DNA of 64,000 nucleotides from Microvirga pudoricolor (GTDB lineage Bacteria; Pseudomonadota; Alphaproteobacteria; Rhizobiales; Beijerinckiaceae), in assembly GCF_016892705.1 (NCBI RefSeq), contig NZ_JAFEMB010000005.1, forward strand, positions 124,001 through 188,000, given 5' to 3'. Positions 44,629 through 53,348 of the stretch are shown piece by piece (positions within the stretch are counted from its first letter, which is position 1; each line of letters opens with the position of its first letter). The notes beneath the pieces were generated by a model. The model was not told the DNA's origin. It worked only from the letters and a program-made list of their open reading frames with translations, and ran no database searches. Position numbers and translations under genes: made by a program.

Positions 44629-45447
44629 ATGTCATTCGCGACTCGAATCGCGAGCCTGGGGGGCTCCTGCGGCATTGCCACGGCGATGGCGCTCATCCTT
44701 GGCGCGGCGCCCGCGCTGGCCCAGACCGCTCCGGCTCCCGCACGCCCCGCCGCTCCCGCCCAAAGGCCGGCCGCTCCGGCAGCCCCTGCCCAGCAGCCTG
44801 GCGCTCCCGCCGGTGGCCAGGCCGCCCAGGCTCAGCAGACCGGGCCGATGGTCGTGCAGGTGAAGGCCGAGCCGTCCCAGCCGGAATGGACCAAGGTCTG
44901 CGGCAAGGATCAGGGCACCAATGCCGAGATCTGCTACACGACCCGTGACTTCGTGTCCGACCAGGGTCAGCCGGTTCTCGCCGTTGCTCTCTACGACATC
45001 AAGGGCCCGCAGCCGCAGAAGATCGTCCGCTTTCTGATGCCCCTCGGCCTGCTGCTGAAGCCGGGCATCCGCTTCGCCGTGGACCAGGGTCAGGCGACGC
45101 CGGGCGATTACGCGGTCTGCTTCCCGAACGGCTGCTTCGCCGAGGCGAACGTGAAGGATGATTTCATCGCCTCCATGAAGAAGGGCCAGAACCTGAACGT
45201 GAGCGTTCGCAACCAGGCTGGCCGCGAGGTCACCTTCGCGGTGCCGGCCACGGGATTCGGCAAGTCCTTCGACGGCGCGCCGATCGACCCGAAGGTGCTC
45301 GAAGAGCAGCAGAAGAAGCTTCAGGAAGAGCTCGAGAAGCGTAGCGACGAGCTTCGCAAGCGTCTTGAGAGCAACGCGGCAGGCGGTGCAGCCGCGCCGG
45401 CCGCGCCCGCCCCCGCTCCGGCGGCGCCCACGGCTCCCAAGCCCTGA
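44629..45447 (+). CDS. Invasion-associated locus B (IalB) family protein
   Basis: This exported protein of ~272 residues has a signal peptide (SCGIATAMALILGAAPALAQ), then a long Ala/Pro-rich linker, then the IalB domain: WTKVCGKDQGTNAEICYTTRDF, with paired cysteines, LPLG-like LLLKPGIRFAVDQG and CFPNGCFAEANV. A charged helical stretch (EEQQKKLQEELEKRSDELRKRLE) and an Ala/Pro tail end it. The family is widespread in Rhizobiales; the function outside Bartonella is not settled. ATG 44629 follows GAGGAAC. A strong terminator lies 44 bases after the stop. Confidence 0.85.
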   Translation: MSFATRIASLGGSCGIATAMALILGAAPALAQTAPAPARPAAPAQRPAAPAAPAQQPGAPAGGQAAQAQQTGPMVVQVKAEPSQPEWTKVCGKDQGTNAEICYTTRDFVSDQGQPVLAVALYDIKGPQPQKIVRFLMPLGLLLKPGIRFAVDQGQATPGDYAVCFPNGCFAEANVKDDFIASMKKGQNLNVSVRNQAGREVTFAVPATGFGKSFDGAPIDPKVLEEQQKKLQEELEKRSDELRKRLESNAAGGAAAPAAPAPAPAAPTAPKP

Positions 45448-45490
45448 CATCAGGTTCTGGTCGCTGTCCCCATCGGGCCGGTAGCTGCAA

Positions 45491-45525
45491 CGAAAAACGC
45501 CGGGCTTCGCGCCCGGCGTTTTTCG
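45491..45525. terminator. Rho-independent terminator
   Basis: A perfect 15-base stem, CGAAAAACGCCGGGC with its complement, encloses a 5-base loop. A-rich left and T-rich right arms allow use in both directions. It lies between the convergent IalB-like and hspQ genes. Confidence 0.9.
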
Positions 45526-45549
45526 TTTAACCGGGCTGGCTGCCCAGGA

Positions 45550-45879
45550 TCAGTTCGCGAGGATCGGGTGCGCCTGATAGCTGCCGTCCTGGCGGCGAAC
45601 GAACATTTCGTCGATCATCGGGTTGCGCAGGGGCTCCTCCGATGGGTCGAGGACGAGGTTTTGCTCCGACACGTAGGCGATGTATTCCGAATCCGCATTC
45701 TCGGCGAACAGGTGATAGAAAGGCTGGTCCTTCCGGGGACGAACATCTTCCGGAATTGATTCCCACCACTCGTCCGTATTGTCGAATTCCGGATCGACGT
45801 CGAAGATCAGTCCCCTGAACGCATAGACCCGGTGCTTCACGACTTGGCCGATTGAGAACTTGGCTGAAAGGGCCTTCAT
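45550..45879 (-). CDS. hspQ: Heat shock protein HspQ
   Basis: HspQ is a small protein that, in enterobacteria, binds hemimethylated DNA and modulates Lon protease. The 109-residue frame has FSIGQVVKHRVYAFRGLIFDVDPEF, KDQPFYHLFAE and YVSEQNLVLD, the YccV-like family core. ATG 45879 was chosen since the family match begins MKALSAKFSIGQ; AAGGAG lies upstream though rather far. It converges with the IalB-like gene. Confidence 0.9.
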   Translation of the reverse strand: MKALSAKFSIGQVVKHRVYAFRGLIFDVDPEFDNTDEWWESIPEDVRPRKDQPFYHLFAENADSEYIAYVSEQNLVLDPSEEPLRNPMIDEMFVRRQDGSYQAHPILAN

Positions 45880-46073
45880 GGCTCCGCACTCCTTAGTCTC
45901 AACATATAAGTGCACGCGGCCTGAACGCCAAATGGCTCCGTGGGATAGCTCCCCGGAATGGTGCGGGTCCGGCCACGGGATTGCGTTTTGCGACTGCCTC
46001 TCATCTCACCGCGTGCATTGCCGCAGGGCTCAAAGCTTGCCAGAAGGCGGCGTCACCTCACGATGGATCCGCG

Positions 46074-47042
46074 ATGTCCGACCTGATCGGGCTTTTCAAT
46101 CTCCTTGCCCCCTTCTTCGGCCTCATCGGGCTCGGCTTCTTTTGCGGCAAGGTCGTGCGGCAACCGGAGGCCGGCCTGGCGTGGATGCAGTTTTTTCTCA
46201 TCTATGTGGCGCTGCCCTGCCTCTTCTACCGGCTCATCGCCGATAAGTCGCTGGACGAGCTGACGAATTGGGCCTTCGTGGCGGCCACGACCATCGGCAC
46301 CTTCACGGCATTCTCGTTGTCCTTCGCGGCCGGGTGGAGGCATACCCGCGATCTGCCGCAATCGGTCATGCAGGGAGTAGCCGGGTCCTATTCCAATGTG
46401 GGATACATGGGCCCTCCGCTGATCCTGGGTGCCCTGGGCAGCGACGCCTCCGCGGCTGTCGTGCTGATCTTCGTCTTCGACAACCTGCTGCTGTTCACCC
46501 TGGTGCCGCTCCTCATGTCGTGGGCGGATCCCGAGCGGCAGACCCTGGGCGCAACCTTACGCCGCATCGTTTGGCGGGTCCTGACCCATCCGTTCAACAT
46601 CGCAACGGCCGTAGGCGCCGTGGCCAGCTACTGGCACCTGAAGCTGCCGGTGGCGGCGGACCAGATCGTGACCTGGCTCTCGGGAGCGGCCGCCCCATGC
46701 GCGCTCTTCATCATGGGCGTGACGGTGGCCCTTCGTCCCTTGGGCCGGTTGCCGGGCGAGGTGCCGGCGCTTGTCTTCGTCAAGCTGATCCTGCATCCAC
46801 TCTTCGCGTGGGTGCTCCTGTCGGCGATCGGAGATTTCGGACCCGCCTGGACCTACGCGGCCATCATCATGGCCGCCCTGCCGCCCGCGCTCAACATCTT
46901 CGTGATCTCGACCCAGTACAATGTCGGGGTGGAAAGGGCCTCCGCCTGCGTGCTGGTCGGCACGCTCGCCTCCATCGTCACGCTGACGGTGGTCCTCTAC
47001 CTCATCAAGACGGGCAGCATCCCCTACGACCTGTTCTCCTGA
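46074..47042 (+). CDS. AEC-family (auxin efflux carrier) transporter
   Basis: This inner-membrane protein of 322 residues has about ten hydrophobic segments. It begins LFNLLAPFFGLIGLGFFCGK and carries GVAGSYSNVGYMGPPLILGALG (the conserved N-x-G motif), then a second half with ALFIMGVTVALRP and the FVISTQYNVGVERASACVLVGT block that closes the family. Members export malonate, malate or other organic acids, but the substrate here is unknown. Its 3' end overlaps the opposite UbiH-family gene by 19 bases. Confidence 0.88.
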   Translation: MSDLIGLFNLLAPFFGLIGLGFFCGKVVRQPEAGLAWMQFFLIYVALPCLFYRLIADKSLDELTNWAFVAATTIGTFTAFSLSFAAGWRHTRDLPQSVMQGVAGSYSNVGYMGPPLILGALGSDASAAVVLIFVFDNLLLFTLVPLLMSWADPERQTLGATLRRIVWRVLTHPFNIATAVGAVASYWHLKLPVAADQIVTWLSGAAAPCALFIMGVTVALRPLGRLPGEVPALVFVKLILHPLFAWVLLSAIGDFGPAWTYAAIIMAALPPALNIFVISTQYNVGVERASACVLVGTLASIVTLTVVLYLIKTGSIPYDLFS

Positions 47043-48247
47043 GCCCGAGGCTCCCGGCGCATCAGGCTCGGAGCGCCGAAGCGGGGCAGCACGCCCTCCC
47101 GCATGAGGGCCCGGCGCAGCGGCCCGATGCCGCTCACCGCCAGGAGACCCGCGCCACGCATGAAGTCGGCCGGCATCAGATCGGTCAGGAGGGTTCGGTT
47201 CAGGCCATCGACGGCGGCGGTCCGCAGGCGGACGTCGAAGTCCCTGCCGCGCTGATAGCCGCGGAGCGTCTCGTCGCTCCCAAGGAACTTGCCCTGCCGC
47301 CGCGCATCCACCGCCACGTCGCGCAGGGCCGCTGCGTCCCGCAGACCCAGGTTCAGGCCCTGGGCTCCGATGGGCGGGAACACATGGGCGGCTTCGCCGA
47401 TCAGGGCGAGATGGGGAGCCCAGTAGCGGTCGACGGAAAGCCCGCTCATGGGCACGACGCCCCGGGGCCCGTCCACCCGCATGGCGCCGAGCATCGATTG
47501 AGCCTGACGCTCGATGGCGATGGCGAGTGCCCGGTCGTCGAGGTCGGCCAGATTCTTGGCTCTGTCAGGCTCCGTCACCCAGACGAGGCTCGACCGGCGG
47601 CCGGGCAGGGGAACCAGGGTGAAAGGTCCATGGCGGGTATGAAATTCCGTCGACGTCTCACGGTGCTCCCGGTCATGGGACAGGATCGTGGTCAGGGCCG
47701 ATTGGGGATAGGACCAGGTTCTGGCGGCGATTCCGGCCCCCACTCTCAGGGCCGACCGACGTCCGTCCGCCGCCACGACGAGGTCCGCCGCGATGACCGT
47801 GCCGTCCGAAAGGGTCAGGGATGCGGCCCCGTCGGAGGCTGCCATGCCGGTGGCCGTGCCCTCGAAGAGCGTCAGGAAGCTCTCTCGTCGGGCCGCCTCC
47901 GCCAATCGGCTCACCAGAAGCGCGTTCTCCACATTCCACCCGAAGGCGTCGAGGTCGATCTCCAGCGCCCGGAAGGCCACCGGGGGCGGGCGGAAGAGGC
48001 TGCCGCTGTCGTCGATGAGGCGCATGGTCTCGAGGGCAGCCGCGTCCGGCTGGATCGAGCTCCAGACCCCGAGCGCCTCCAGAAAACGGATCGATCCGTT
48101 CATGAGAGCGACGGTGCGCCCGTCCGGCCGGCTCTCCAGGCTGCCGACCAGGGCGGTGCGGAAACCGTCCCGCGCGAAGGCGATGGCGGCGGCGATGCCG
48201 GTCGCGCCCGCGCCGACCACGGCGATGTGGAACGAGGCACCGCTCAT
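47024..48247 (-). CDS. UbiH/UbiF/Coq6-family FAD-dependent monooxygenase
   Basis: This is a 407-residue flavoprotein hydroxylase. It opens with the FAD Rossmann motif AVVGAGATGIAAAIAFARDG, has the mid-protein DG motif LVVAADGRRSALR and the second FAD motif LIGEAAHVFPPIGAQGLNLGLRDA, as in ubiquinone-ring hydroxylases. Which ring position it would act on, or whether it acts on another aromatic substrate, cannot be read from sequence. ATG 48247 was chosen because the FAD motif starts 10 residues later. The gene is divergent from the ABC importer operon. Confidence 0.88.
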   Translation of the reverse strand: MSGASFHIAVVGAGATGIAAAIAFARDGFRTALVGSLESRPDGRTVALMNGSIRFLEALGVWSSIQPDAAALETMRLIDDSGSLFRPPPVAFRALEIDLDAFGWNVENALLVSRLAEAARRESFLTLFEGTATGMAASDGAASLTLSDGTVIAADLVVAADGRRSALRVGAGIAARTWSYPQSALTTILSHDREHRETSTEFHTRHGPFTLVPLPGRRSSLVWVTEPDRAKNLADLDDRALAIAIERQAQSMLGAMRVDGPRGVVPMSGLSVDRYWAPHLALIGEAAHVFPPIGAQGLNLGLRDAAALRDVAVDARRQGKFLGSDETLRGYQRGRDFDVRLRTAAVDGLNRTLLTDLMPADFMRGAGLLAVSGIGPLRRALMREGVLPRFGAPSLMRREPRAQENRS

Positions 48248-48458
48248 GCGAGGGCTCCCGGTGCCGCAGGACAGGGCAGGGCGGTCTGGGGATAAGCCCG
48301 GCCGCCCGGTTTCCCCCGTTGCCGACAGGTAAAGTAGGCCATTATGATAACCTTCAGGAGAACATGGATGCTTATCGGCCCGGAGCCTTCGCGAAGGCAA
48401 GCCCGGAGAGACGCATCAAGGGTCTTCCCTCTGACAACAAACGTTGAGGCCGTCGCGC

Positions 48459-50009
48459 GTGATATCGGATGTTCCGTCGACACCCGCCCTTGTGGAACTC
48501 AAGGGCATCAGCAAGCGCTACGGTGATCTTCTCGCAAACGACAATGTCAATCTCGCCCTCAAACCGGGCGAGGTCCACGCCCTCCTGGGCGAGAACGGGG
48601 CGGGGAAGTCAACCCTCGTGAAGATCCTGTATGGGGTCATCGAGCCGACCGAGGGCGAAATCCTGTGGGAGGGGCGTCCGGTCGCCATCACGTCCCCGGT
48701 TGAGGCACGCGCCCTCGGCATCGGTATGGTCTTCCAGCACTTTTCGCTGTTCGACGAGCTGACCGTGGCCGAGAACATCGCGGTCGCACTCTCGGAAGAC
48801 TGGTCCTTGAGGGCCGTCCGCGCCCGGATCGGCGAGATCAGCACGGCCTACGGCCTGTCGCTTGAGCCGGATCGGGCCGTCTGGACCCTTTCGGCGGGCG
48901 AGCGCCAGCGCATCGAGATCGTGCGCTGCCTGCTGCAGAACCCGAAGCTGCTCATCCTCGACGAGCCGACCTCCGTGCTGACGCCCCAGGAGGCCGAGAA
49001 CCTGTTCCAGACCCTCGACAAGCTGGTGCTCGACGGCTGCGCGATCCTGTACATCTCCCACAAGCTCGAAGAGGTCCGCCGCCTGTGCCGGGCCGCCACC
49101 ATCCTGCGGGGCGGACGCGTCGTGGGCACCCTCGACCCGCGCGAGCGCAGCGCCCGCGAGATCGCCGCCATGATGGTCGGCGCCGAGGTGGGCGAGGTGA
49201 GGGCGGCTCATAAGCCCCCCGGCGAAACCGAAATCCTCGCCGTGCGCGGCCTGTCGGTCCCGGCCACCGTGCTCCACGGCCAATCCCTGAAGGACATCGA
49301 GCTCATCGCCCATGCGGGCGAGATCGTCGGCATCGCGGGCGTCGCCGGGAATGGCCAGAGCGAGCTTTTCGCCGCTCTCTCGGGCGAAGTGGCGGCGGTG
49401 CGGGACGACGCGGTGGTCATCTCCGGCAAGCCGGCCGGCCTGTCCGGGGTCGATGCGCGGCGCCGCACCGGCGCGGCTTTCGTCCCGGAGGAGCGCCTGG
49501 GCCACGCGGCCGCGCCCACCCATCGCCTGAGCGACAACGTGCTGATTTCCCACCATGCGGGCGGGGAGGTGAGCCGGTCGGGCTTCATCGTCACCAAGGC
49601 CGCCAAGCGCCTCGCCAAGGCCATCATCCAGGGCTTCGACGTGCGCACCCCGGGCCAGGAGGAGGCCCAGGCCCGCAAGCTTTCCGGCGGGAACCTGCAG
49701 AAATTCGTCATCGGCCGGGAGATCATCCGCCGTCCGAAGCTGCTCGTGGTCGACCAGCCGACATGGGGCGTCGATGCGGGCGCGGCGCGGCTCATCCGCC
49801 AGGCCCTGGTCGATCTCGCCGCCGAGGGCGGCGCCGTGGTGTTGATCAGCCAGGATCTTGATGAGCTGTTCGAGATCGCGGACCGGATCGCCGTGATCCA
49901 GCACGGGCACCTGAGCCCGCTGCGTCCGGCCCCGGAATGGACTCGCGAGGCTATCGGCCTCGAAATGTTGGGCGTCGCCCGCTCGTCGGAGACCGCCCAT
50001 GCGCCTTGA
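48459..50009 (+). CDS. BMP-type ABC importer, double ATP-binding protein
   Basis: This is the energising subunit of a sugar/nucleoside-type importer with two fused nucleotide-binding domains. The first is complete: GENGAGKSTLVKILYG, LSAGERQRIEIVR, LLILDEPTSVLT. The second has VAGNGQSELFAALSG in place of a full Walker A, but keeps LSGGNLQKFVIGREI and LLVVDQPTWGVDAG, a pattern usual in RbsA-like proteins. GTG 48459 follows TGAGG; a TTG at 48444 is possible. The next gene begins inside its last 11 bases. The binding protein downstream suggests a nucleoside or related substrate. Confidence 0.92.
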   Translation: MISDVPSTPALVELKGISKRYGDLLANDNVNLALKPGEVHALLGENGAGKSTLVKILYGVIEPTEGEILWEGRPVAITSPVEARALGIGMVFQHFSLFDELTVAENIAVALSEDWSLRAVRARIGEISTAYGLSLEPDRAVWTLSAGERQRIEIVRCLLQNPKLLILDEPTSVLTPQEAENLFQTLDKLVLDGCAILYISHKLEEVRRLCRAATILRGGRVVGTLDPRERSAREIAAMMVGAEVGEVRAAHKPPGETEILAVRGLSVPATVLHGQSLKDIELIAHAGEIVGIAGVAGNGQSELFAALSGEVAAVRDDAVVISGKPAGLSGVDARRRTGAAFVPEERLGHAAAPTHRLSDNVLISHHAGGEVSRSGFIVTKAAKRLAKAIIQGFDVRTPGQEEAQARKLSGGNLQKFVIGREIIRRPKLLVVDQPTWGVDAGAARLIRQALVDLAAEGGAVVLISQDLDELFEIADRIAVIQHGHLSPLRPAPEWTREAIGLEMLGVARSSETAHAP

Positions 50010-51072
50010 GCTGACCCCGCGCCTCACGGTCGCGCCCTGGATGCGAGCCGCGGCCTCGATTGCGGCTTTCGCGGTCTCGTTCCTGATCGCCGGCCTCGTG
50101 ATCTGGCTCATGGGCCGCTCCCCCGCGGCGGCCTTCGATGTCTATGTGGTCCAGCCGCTCAGCGATCCTTGGTCGATCCAGGAAATCGTCGAGAAGGCCA
50201 CGCCTCTCGCGCTCATCGCCATCGGCCTGTCCTATTGCTTCCGGGCCAATCTCTGGAACATCGGGGCGGAGGGTCAATACGTGATGGGCGCCGTGCTCGG
50301 AAGCTGGCTGGCGCTCAAGACCCACGGAACGGATGCCGGGATGTGGGTTCTGCCGCTCATGCTGATCCTCGGTGTCGTCGGCGGCGCGCTCTATGGCCTG
50401 ATCCCGGCCTTTTTGAAGACGCGCTTCGGCGTCAACGAGATCCTGACCAGCCTGATGCTGGTCTATATCGCGCAGCTGACCCTCGATTATCTGGCGCGGG
50501 GACCCTGGCGAGACCCGAAAGGCTTCAACTTTCCGCAATCGGTCACCTTCGATCCGTCCGCCACCCTGCCGACGATCTTCGAAGGAGGCGTGCATTGGGG
50601 TTCGGTCTTCGCGCTGCTGGCCGTGATCGCCACGGCGATCATCGTCGGGCGCTCGCTGTTCGGCTACCGACTGAGGCTCGCGGGCGATGCGCCCCGGGCC
50701 GCCCGCTTCGCCGGGTTCGACTCCAAGACCACGACGCTCATGGTTTTCGCGATCTCCGGAGGCCTCGCGGGCCTGGCGGGCATCGTCGAGGTGTCGGGCC
50801 AGATCGGCCAGATTCAGCCCTCGATCTCGCCGGGCTACGGCTTCACCGCCATCACCGTGGCGTTCCTGGGCCGCCTCAACGCCTTCGGCATCCTCGTGGC
50901 GTCCCTTGTCTTGGCGCTCACCTTCATCGGCGGCGAGAGCGCCCAGATCCTGCTGAAGCTGCCCCTCGACCTCACGCAAGCTTTCCAGGGCATCCTGCTG
51001 CTGTGCGTTCTCATCGCGGACGCCATGGTGAGCTACCGCATCCGTCTCGTCAGAAGGGGAGCGCATTCATGA
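49999..51072 (+). CDS. BMP-type ABC importer permease 1
   Basis: This is an integral membrane protein of 357 residues with about ten hydrophobic segments. SYCFRANLWNIGAEGQYVMGAVLGSW is the conserved opening block of the BPD_transp_2 permeases; GVNEILTSLMLVYIAQ and GSVFALLAVIATA follow, then GYGFTAITVAFLGRLNAFG near the end. It overlaps the ATPase gene by 11 bases and the next permease gene by ATGA, so all are one operon. Confidence 0.92.
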   Translation: MRLELTPRLTVAPWMRAAASIAAFAVSFLIAGLVIWLMGRSPAAAFDVYVVQPLSDPWSIQEIVEKATPLALIAIGLSYCFRANLWNIGAEGQYVMGAVLGSWLALKTHGTDAGMWVLPLMLILGVVGGALYGLIPAFLKTRFGVNEILTSLMLVYIAQLTLDYLARGPWRDPKGFNFPQSVTFDPSATLPTIFEGGVHWGSVFALLAVIATAIIVGRSLFGYRLRLAGDAPRAARFAGFDSKTTTLMVFAISGGLAGLAGIVEVSGQIGQIQPSISPGYGFTAITVAFLGRLNAFGILVASLVLALTFIGGESAQILLKLPLDLTQAFQGILLLCVLIADAMVSYRIRLVRRGAHS

Positions 51073-51986
51073 CCATGTTCGAGGCCATCCTCCTCACCAT
51101 CGTGACGGCGTCCACGCCGTTCCTCATCGCGGCCATCGGCGAGCTGGTGACGGAGCGCTCAGGTGTCCTCAACCTCGGTGTCGAGGGCATGATGATCATG
51201 GGCGCGGCCTGCAGTTTCGCGGCGGCCGTGACCTTCGACTCAACCCTTGCCGGTGTTTTGGCCGGCATGCTGGCCGGAACCCTGATGTCGGGGCTGTTTG
51301 CGATTGCCGTCTTGGGATTCGCGGCCAACCAAGTCGGCTCCGGGCTGGCGTTGACCATCCTGGGCCTCGGCTTGTCCGGTCTCATCGGTGCGCCTTTCGT
51401 AGGTGCGCGGCGCGAACCCATCGGTCACATCGTGATCCCGGTTCTCAGCGACATTCCGGTGATCGGGCGTCTGCTTTTTGCCCAGGACATTTTCGTCTAC
51501 GGCTCGATCATCCTCACCGTCGGCGTTGCCTATTTTCTTGGCAGGACACGGGCGGGCCTGAAGCTTCGCTCGGTAGGCGAAAGCCACACCTCCGCGCATG
51601 CTCTTGGGCTCCCGGTCCTGAAGATCCGTGTCCTGGCCATCCTGTTCGGCGGGGCCTGCGCGGGTCTCGCGGGCACCTATCTGGCGCTGGTCTATACCCG
51701 CTTCTGGTCCCCCGGGATGACATCCGGGCGCGGCTGGATTGCCCTGGCGCTGGTCGTCTTCGCGGCGTGGCGTCCGGGCTGGGTGCTGGTTGGGGCCTAC
51801 ATCTTTGGCACAGCCTCCGTCCTCCAGCTCCATGCGCAGGCGGCCCAGTTCGGCCTGCCCTCGCAGGCCCTCTCGGCGATCCCGTATCTGGCGACGATCC
51901 TGGCTTTGCTGGCCCTGTCCATTCGTCACGGGCGGGCCATCGGCGCGCCGGGCTCTCTCGGAGTGCCGTTCGTGCCTGACCGGTAG
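51069..51986 (+). CDS. BMP-type ABC importer permease 2
   Basis: This is the second membrane subunit, 305 residues. ERSGVLNLGVEGMMIMGAACSF matches the N-L-G-V-E-G block of the family, with SGLALTILGLGLSGLIG, RSVGESHTSAHALGLPV and PGMTSGRGWIALALVVFAAWRP afterwards. It starts in an ATGA overlap with permease 1 and ends 90 bases before the binding protein gene. It should pair with permease 1 as a heterodimeric channel. Confidence 0.92.
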   Translation: MTMFEAILLTIVTASTPFLIAAIGELVTERSGVLNLGVEGMMIMGAACSFAAAVTFDSTLAGVLAGMLAGTLMSGLFAIAVLGFAANQVGSGLALTILGLGLSGLIGAPFVGARREPIGHIVIPVLSDIPVIGRLLFAQDIFVYGSIILTVGVAYFLGRTRAGLKLRSVGESHTSAHALGLPVLKIRVLAILFGGACAGLAGTYLALVYTRFWSPGMTSGRGWIALALVVFAAWRPGWVLVGAYIFGTASVLQLHAQAAQFGLPSQALSAIPYLATILALLALSIRHGRAIGAPGSLGVPFVPDR

Positions 51987-52076
51987 GCAATTGCCGAAAA
52001 AGTGATCACTAAGTCTCCCTTGCAGGAGTCGTGGCGTCTTGTATGGAATACGAAACTCTTTCCAGGGGAACGAAGC

Positions 52077-53153
52077 ATGAAGTTACGGGTCATGATGGGC
52101 GTTTTGGCAGGAGCCGCGGCCCTTGCTCTCACCGCCGGAAGCGCCAGCGCCCAGGAGAAGCTGAAGATCGGCTTCATCTATGTGGGCCCGGTCGGCGATC
52201 ACGGCTGGTCCTACCAGCACGATGTGGGCCGCCAGGCCATCGTGAAGGCCTTTGGCGACAAGGTTGAAACCACCTACGTGGAGAGCGTGCCGGAGGCCGA
52301 TTCCGAGCGTGCCATCGAGCAGCTGGCCCGCACCGGCCATAAGCTGATCTTCACCACCTCTTTCGGCTTCATGGAGCCCACCCTCAAGGTGGCCAAGAAG
52401 TACCCGAACGTGAAGTTCGAGCACGCCACCGGCTTCAAGCGCGCGCCGAATGTGTCCACCTACGCGGCCAAGTTCCACGAGGGCCGCTACATCATCGGCC
52501 AGATCGCCGGCAAGATGTCGAAGACCGGCACCATCGGCTATGTGGGCGCCTTCCCGATCCCAGAGGTGGTGGCGGGCATCAACTCGTACTTCCTCGGCGC
52601 CCAGTCGGTGAACCCGAACATCAAGATCAAGGTCGTCTGGGCGAATTCCTGGTACGACCCGGCGAAGGAAGCCGATGCCGGCAAGGCGCTGCTCGACCAG
52701 GGCGTCGACATCATCGCCCAGCACACCGACAGCCCGGCCCCGCTCCAGGCCGCCGAGGCGCGCGGCAAGTTCGGCTTCGGCCAAGCCTCGGACATGGAGC
52801 GTTTCGCCCCCAAGGGCCAGCTGACCGCCATCATCGACAACTGGTCGGATTATTATGTCGCCCGCACCAAGGCGGCTTTGGAGAACACCTGGAAGTCGGA
52901 AGACACATGGGGTGGCATCGACGCCCACATGGTCGTCATGTCGCCTTATAAGAACATGCCCGACGACGTGAAGAAGCTTGCTCAGGATACGGAAGCCGCC
53001 ATCAAGTCCGGCGCGCTCAACCCGTTCAAGTGCCCGATCGTGAAGCAGGACGGCAGCCAGGTGGAGTGCAAGGGCGACGGCGCTCTCTCCGACGAGCAGG
53101 TTCTCGGCATGAACTTCTACGTGAAGGGCATCGACGACAAGCTGCCGCAATAA
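52077..53153 (+). CDS. BMP-family ABC substrate-binding protein
   Basis: This periplasmic binding protein of 358 residues has a Sec signal (KLRVMMGVLAGAAALALTAG, cleaved after ASA). It continues KIGFIYVGPVGDHGWSYQHD, the opening of the basic membrane protein/PnrA family, which binds purine nucleosides and related compounds; FTTSFGFMEPTLKVAKKYP and IGYVGAFPIPEVVAGIN follow. AGGGGAACGAAGC precedes ATG 52077. It closes the importer operon and has its own terminator. The ligand is not known. A decayed fragment similar to its middle occurs at 54824. Confidence 0.93.
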   Translation: MKLRVMMGVLAGAAALALTAGSASAQEKLKIGFIYVGPVGDHGWSYQHDVGRQAIVKAFGDKVETTYVESVPEADSERAIEQLARTGHKLIFTTSFGFMEPTLKVAKKYPNVKFEHATGFKRAPNVSTYAAKFHEGRYIIGQIAGKMSKTGTIGYVGAFPIPEVVAGINSYFLGAQSVNPNIKIKVVWANSWYDPAKEADAGKALLDQGVDIIAQHTDSPAPLQAAEARGKFGFGQASDMERFAPKGQLTAIIDNWSDYYVARTKAALENTWKSEDTWGGIDAHMVVMSPYKNMPDDVKKLAQDTEAAIKSGALNPFKCPIVKQDGSQVECKGDGALSDEQVLGMNFYVKGIDDKLPQ

Positions 53154-53178
53154 GCGATATTGGCGCGCAAGACATGAG

Positions 53179-53207
53179 GGCAGCTGGTCGATCCGGCTGC
53201 CTTTTTT
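53179..53207 (+). terminator. Rho-independent terminator of the BMP importer operon
   Basis: GGCAGCTGG pairs with CCGGCTGCC (one G-T pair) around TCGAT and is followed by six T. It lies 26 bases after the binding-protein stop. Confidence 0.88.
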
Positions 53208-53348
53208 GTTTTGAGCATCAGTGAGAAGCGTTCGCCAAGCGGTGCACGTCGGGGGCATGCAATCTGAGCGAGCGCCCAATCATTTTATCTATTTACAGTA
53301 TAACGTTTCGATTTCATGATCTCGTATTGTCGCGCCTAGGGGGGCCAA

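Noticed and set aside
45904..45932. RpoH-type promoter for hspQ (TTTGGCG and CTTATAT on the minus strand)
   Set aside because: Both boxes match poorly and the spacer is 15 bases; not supportable by eye.
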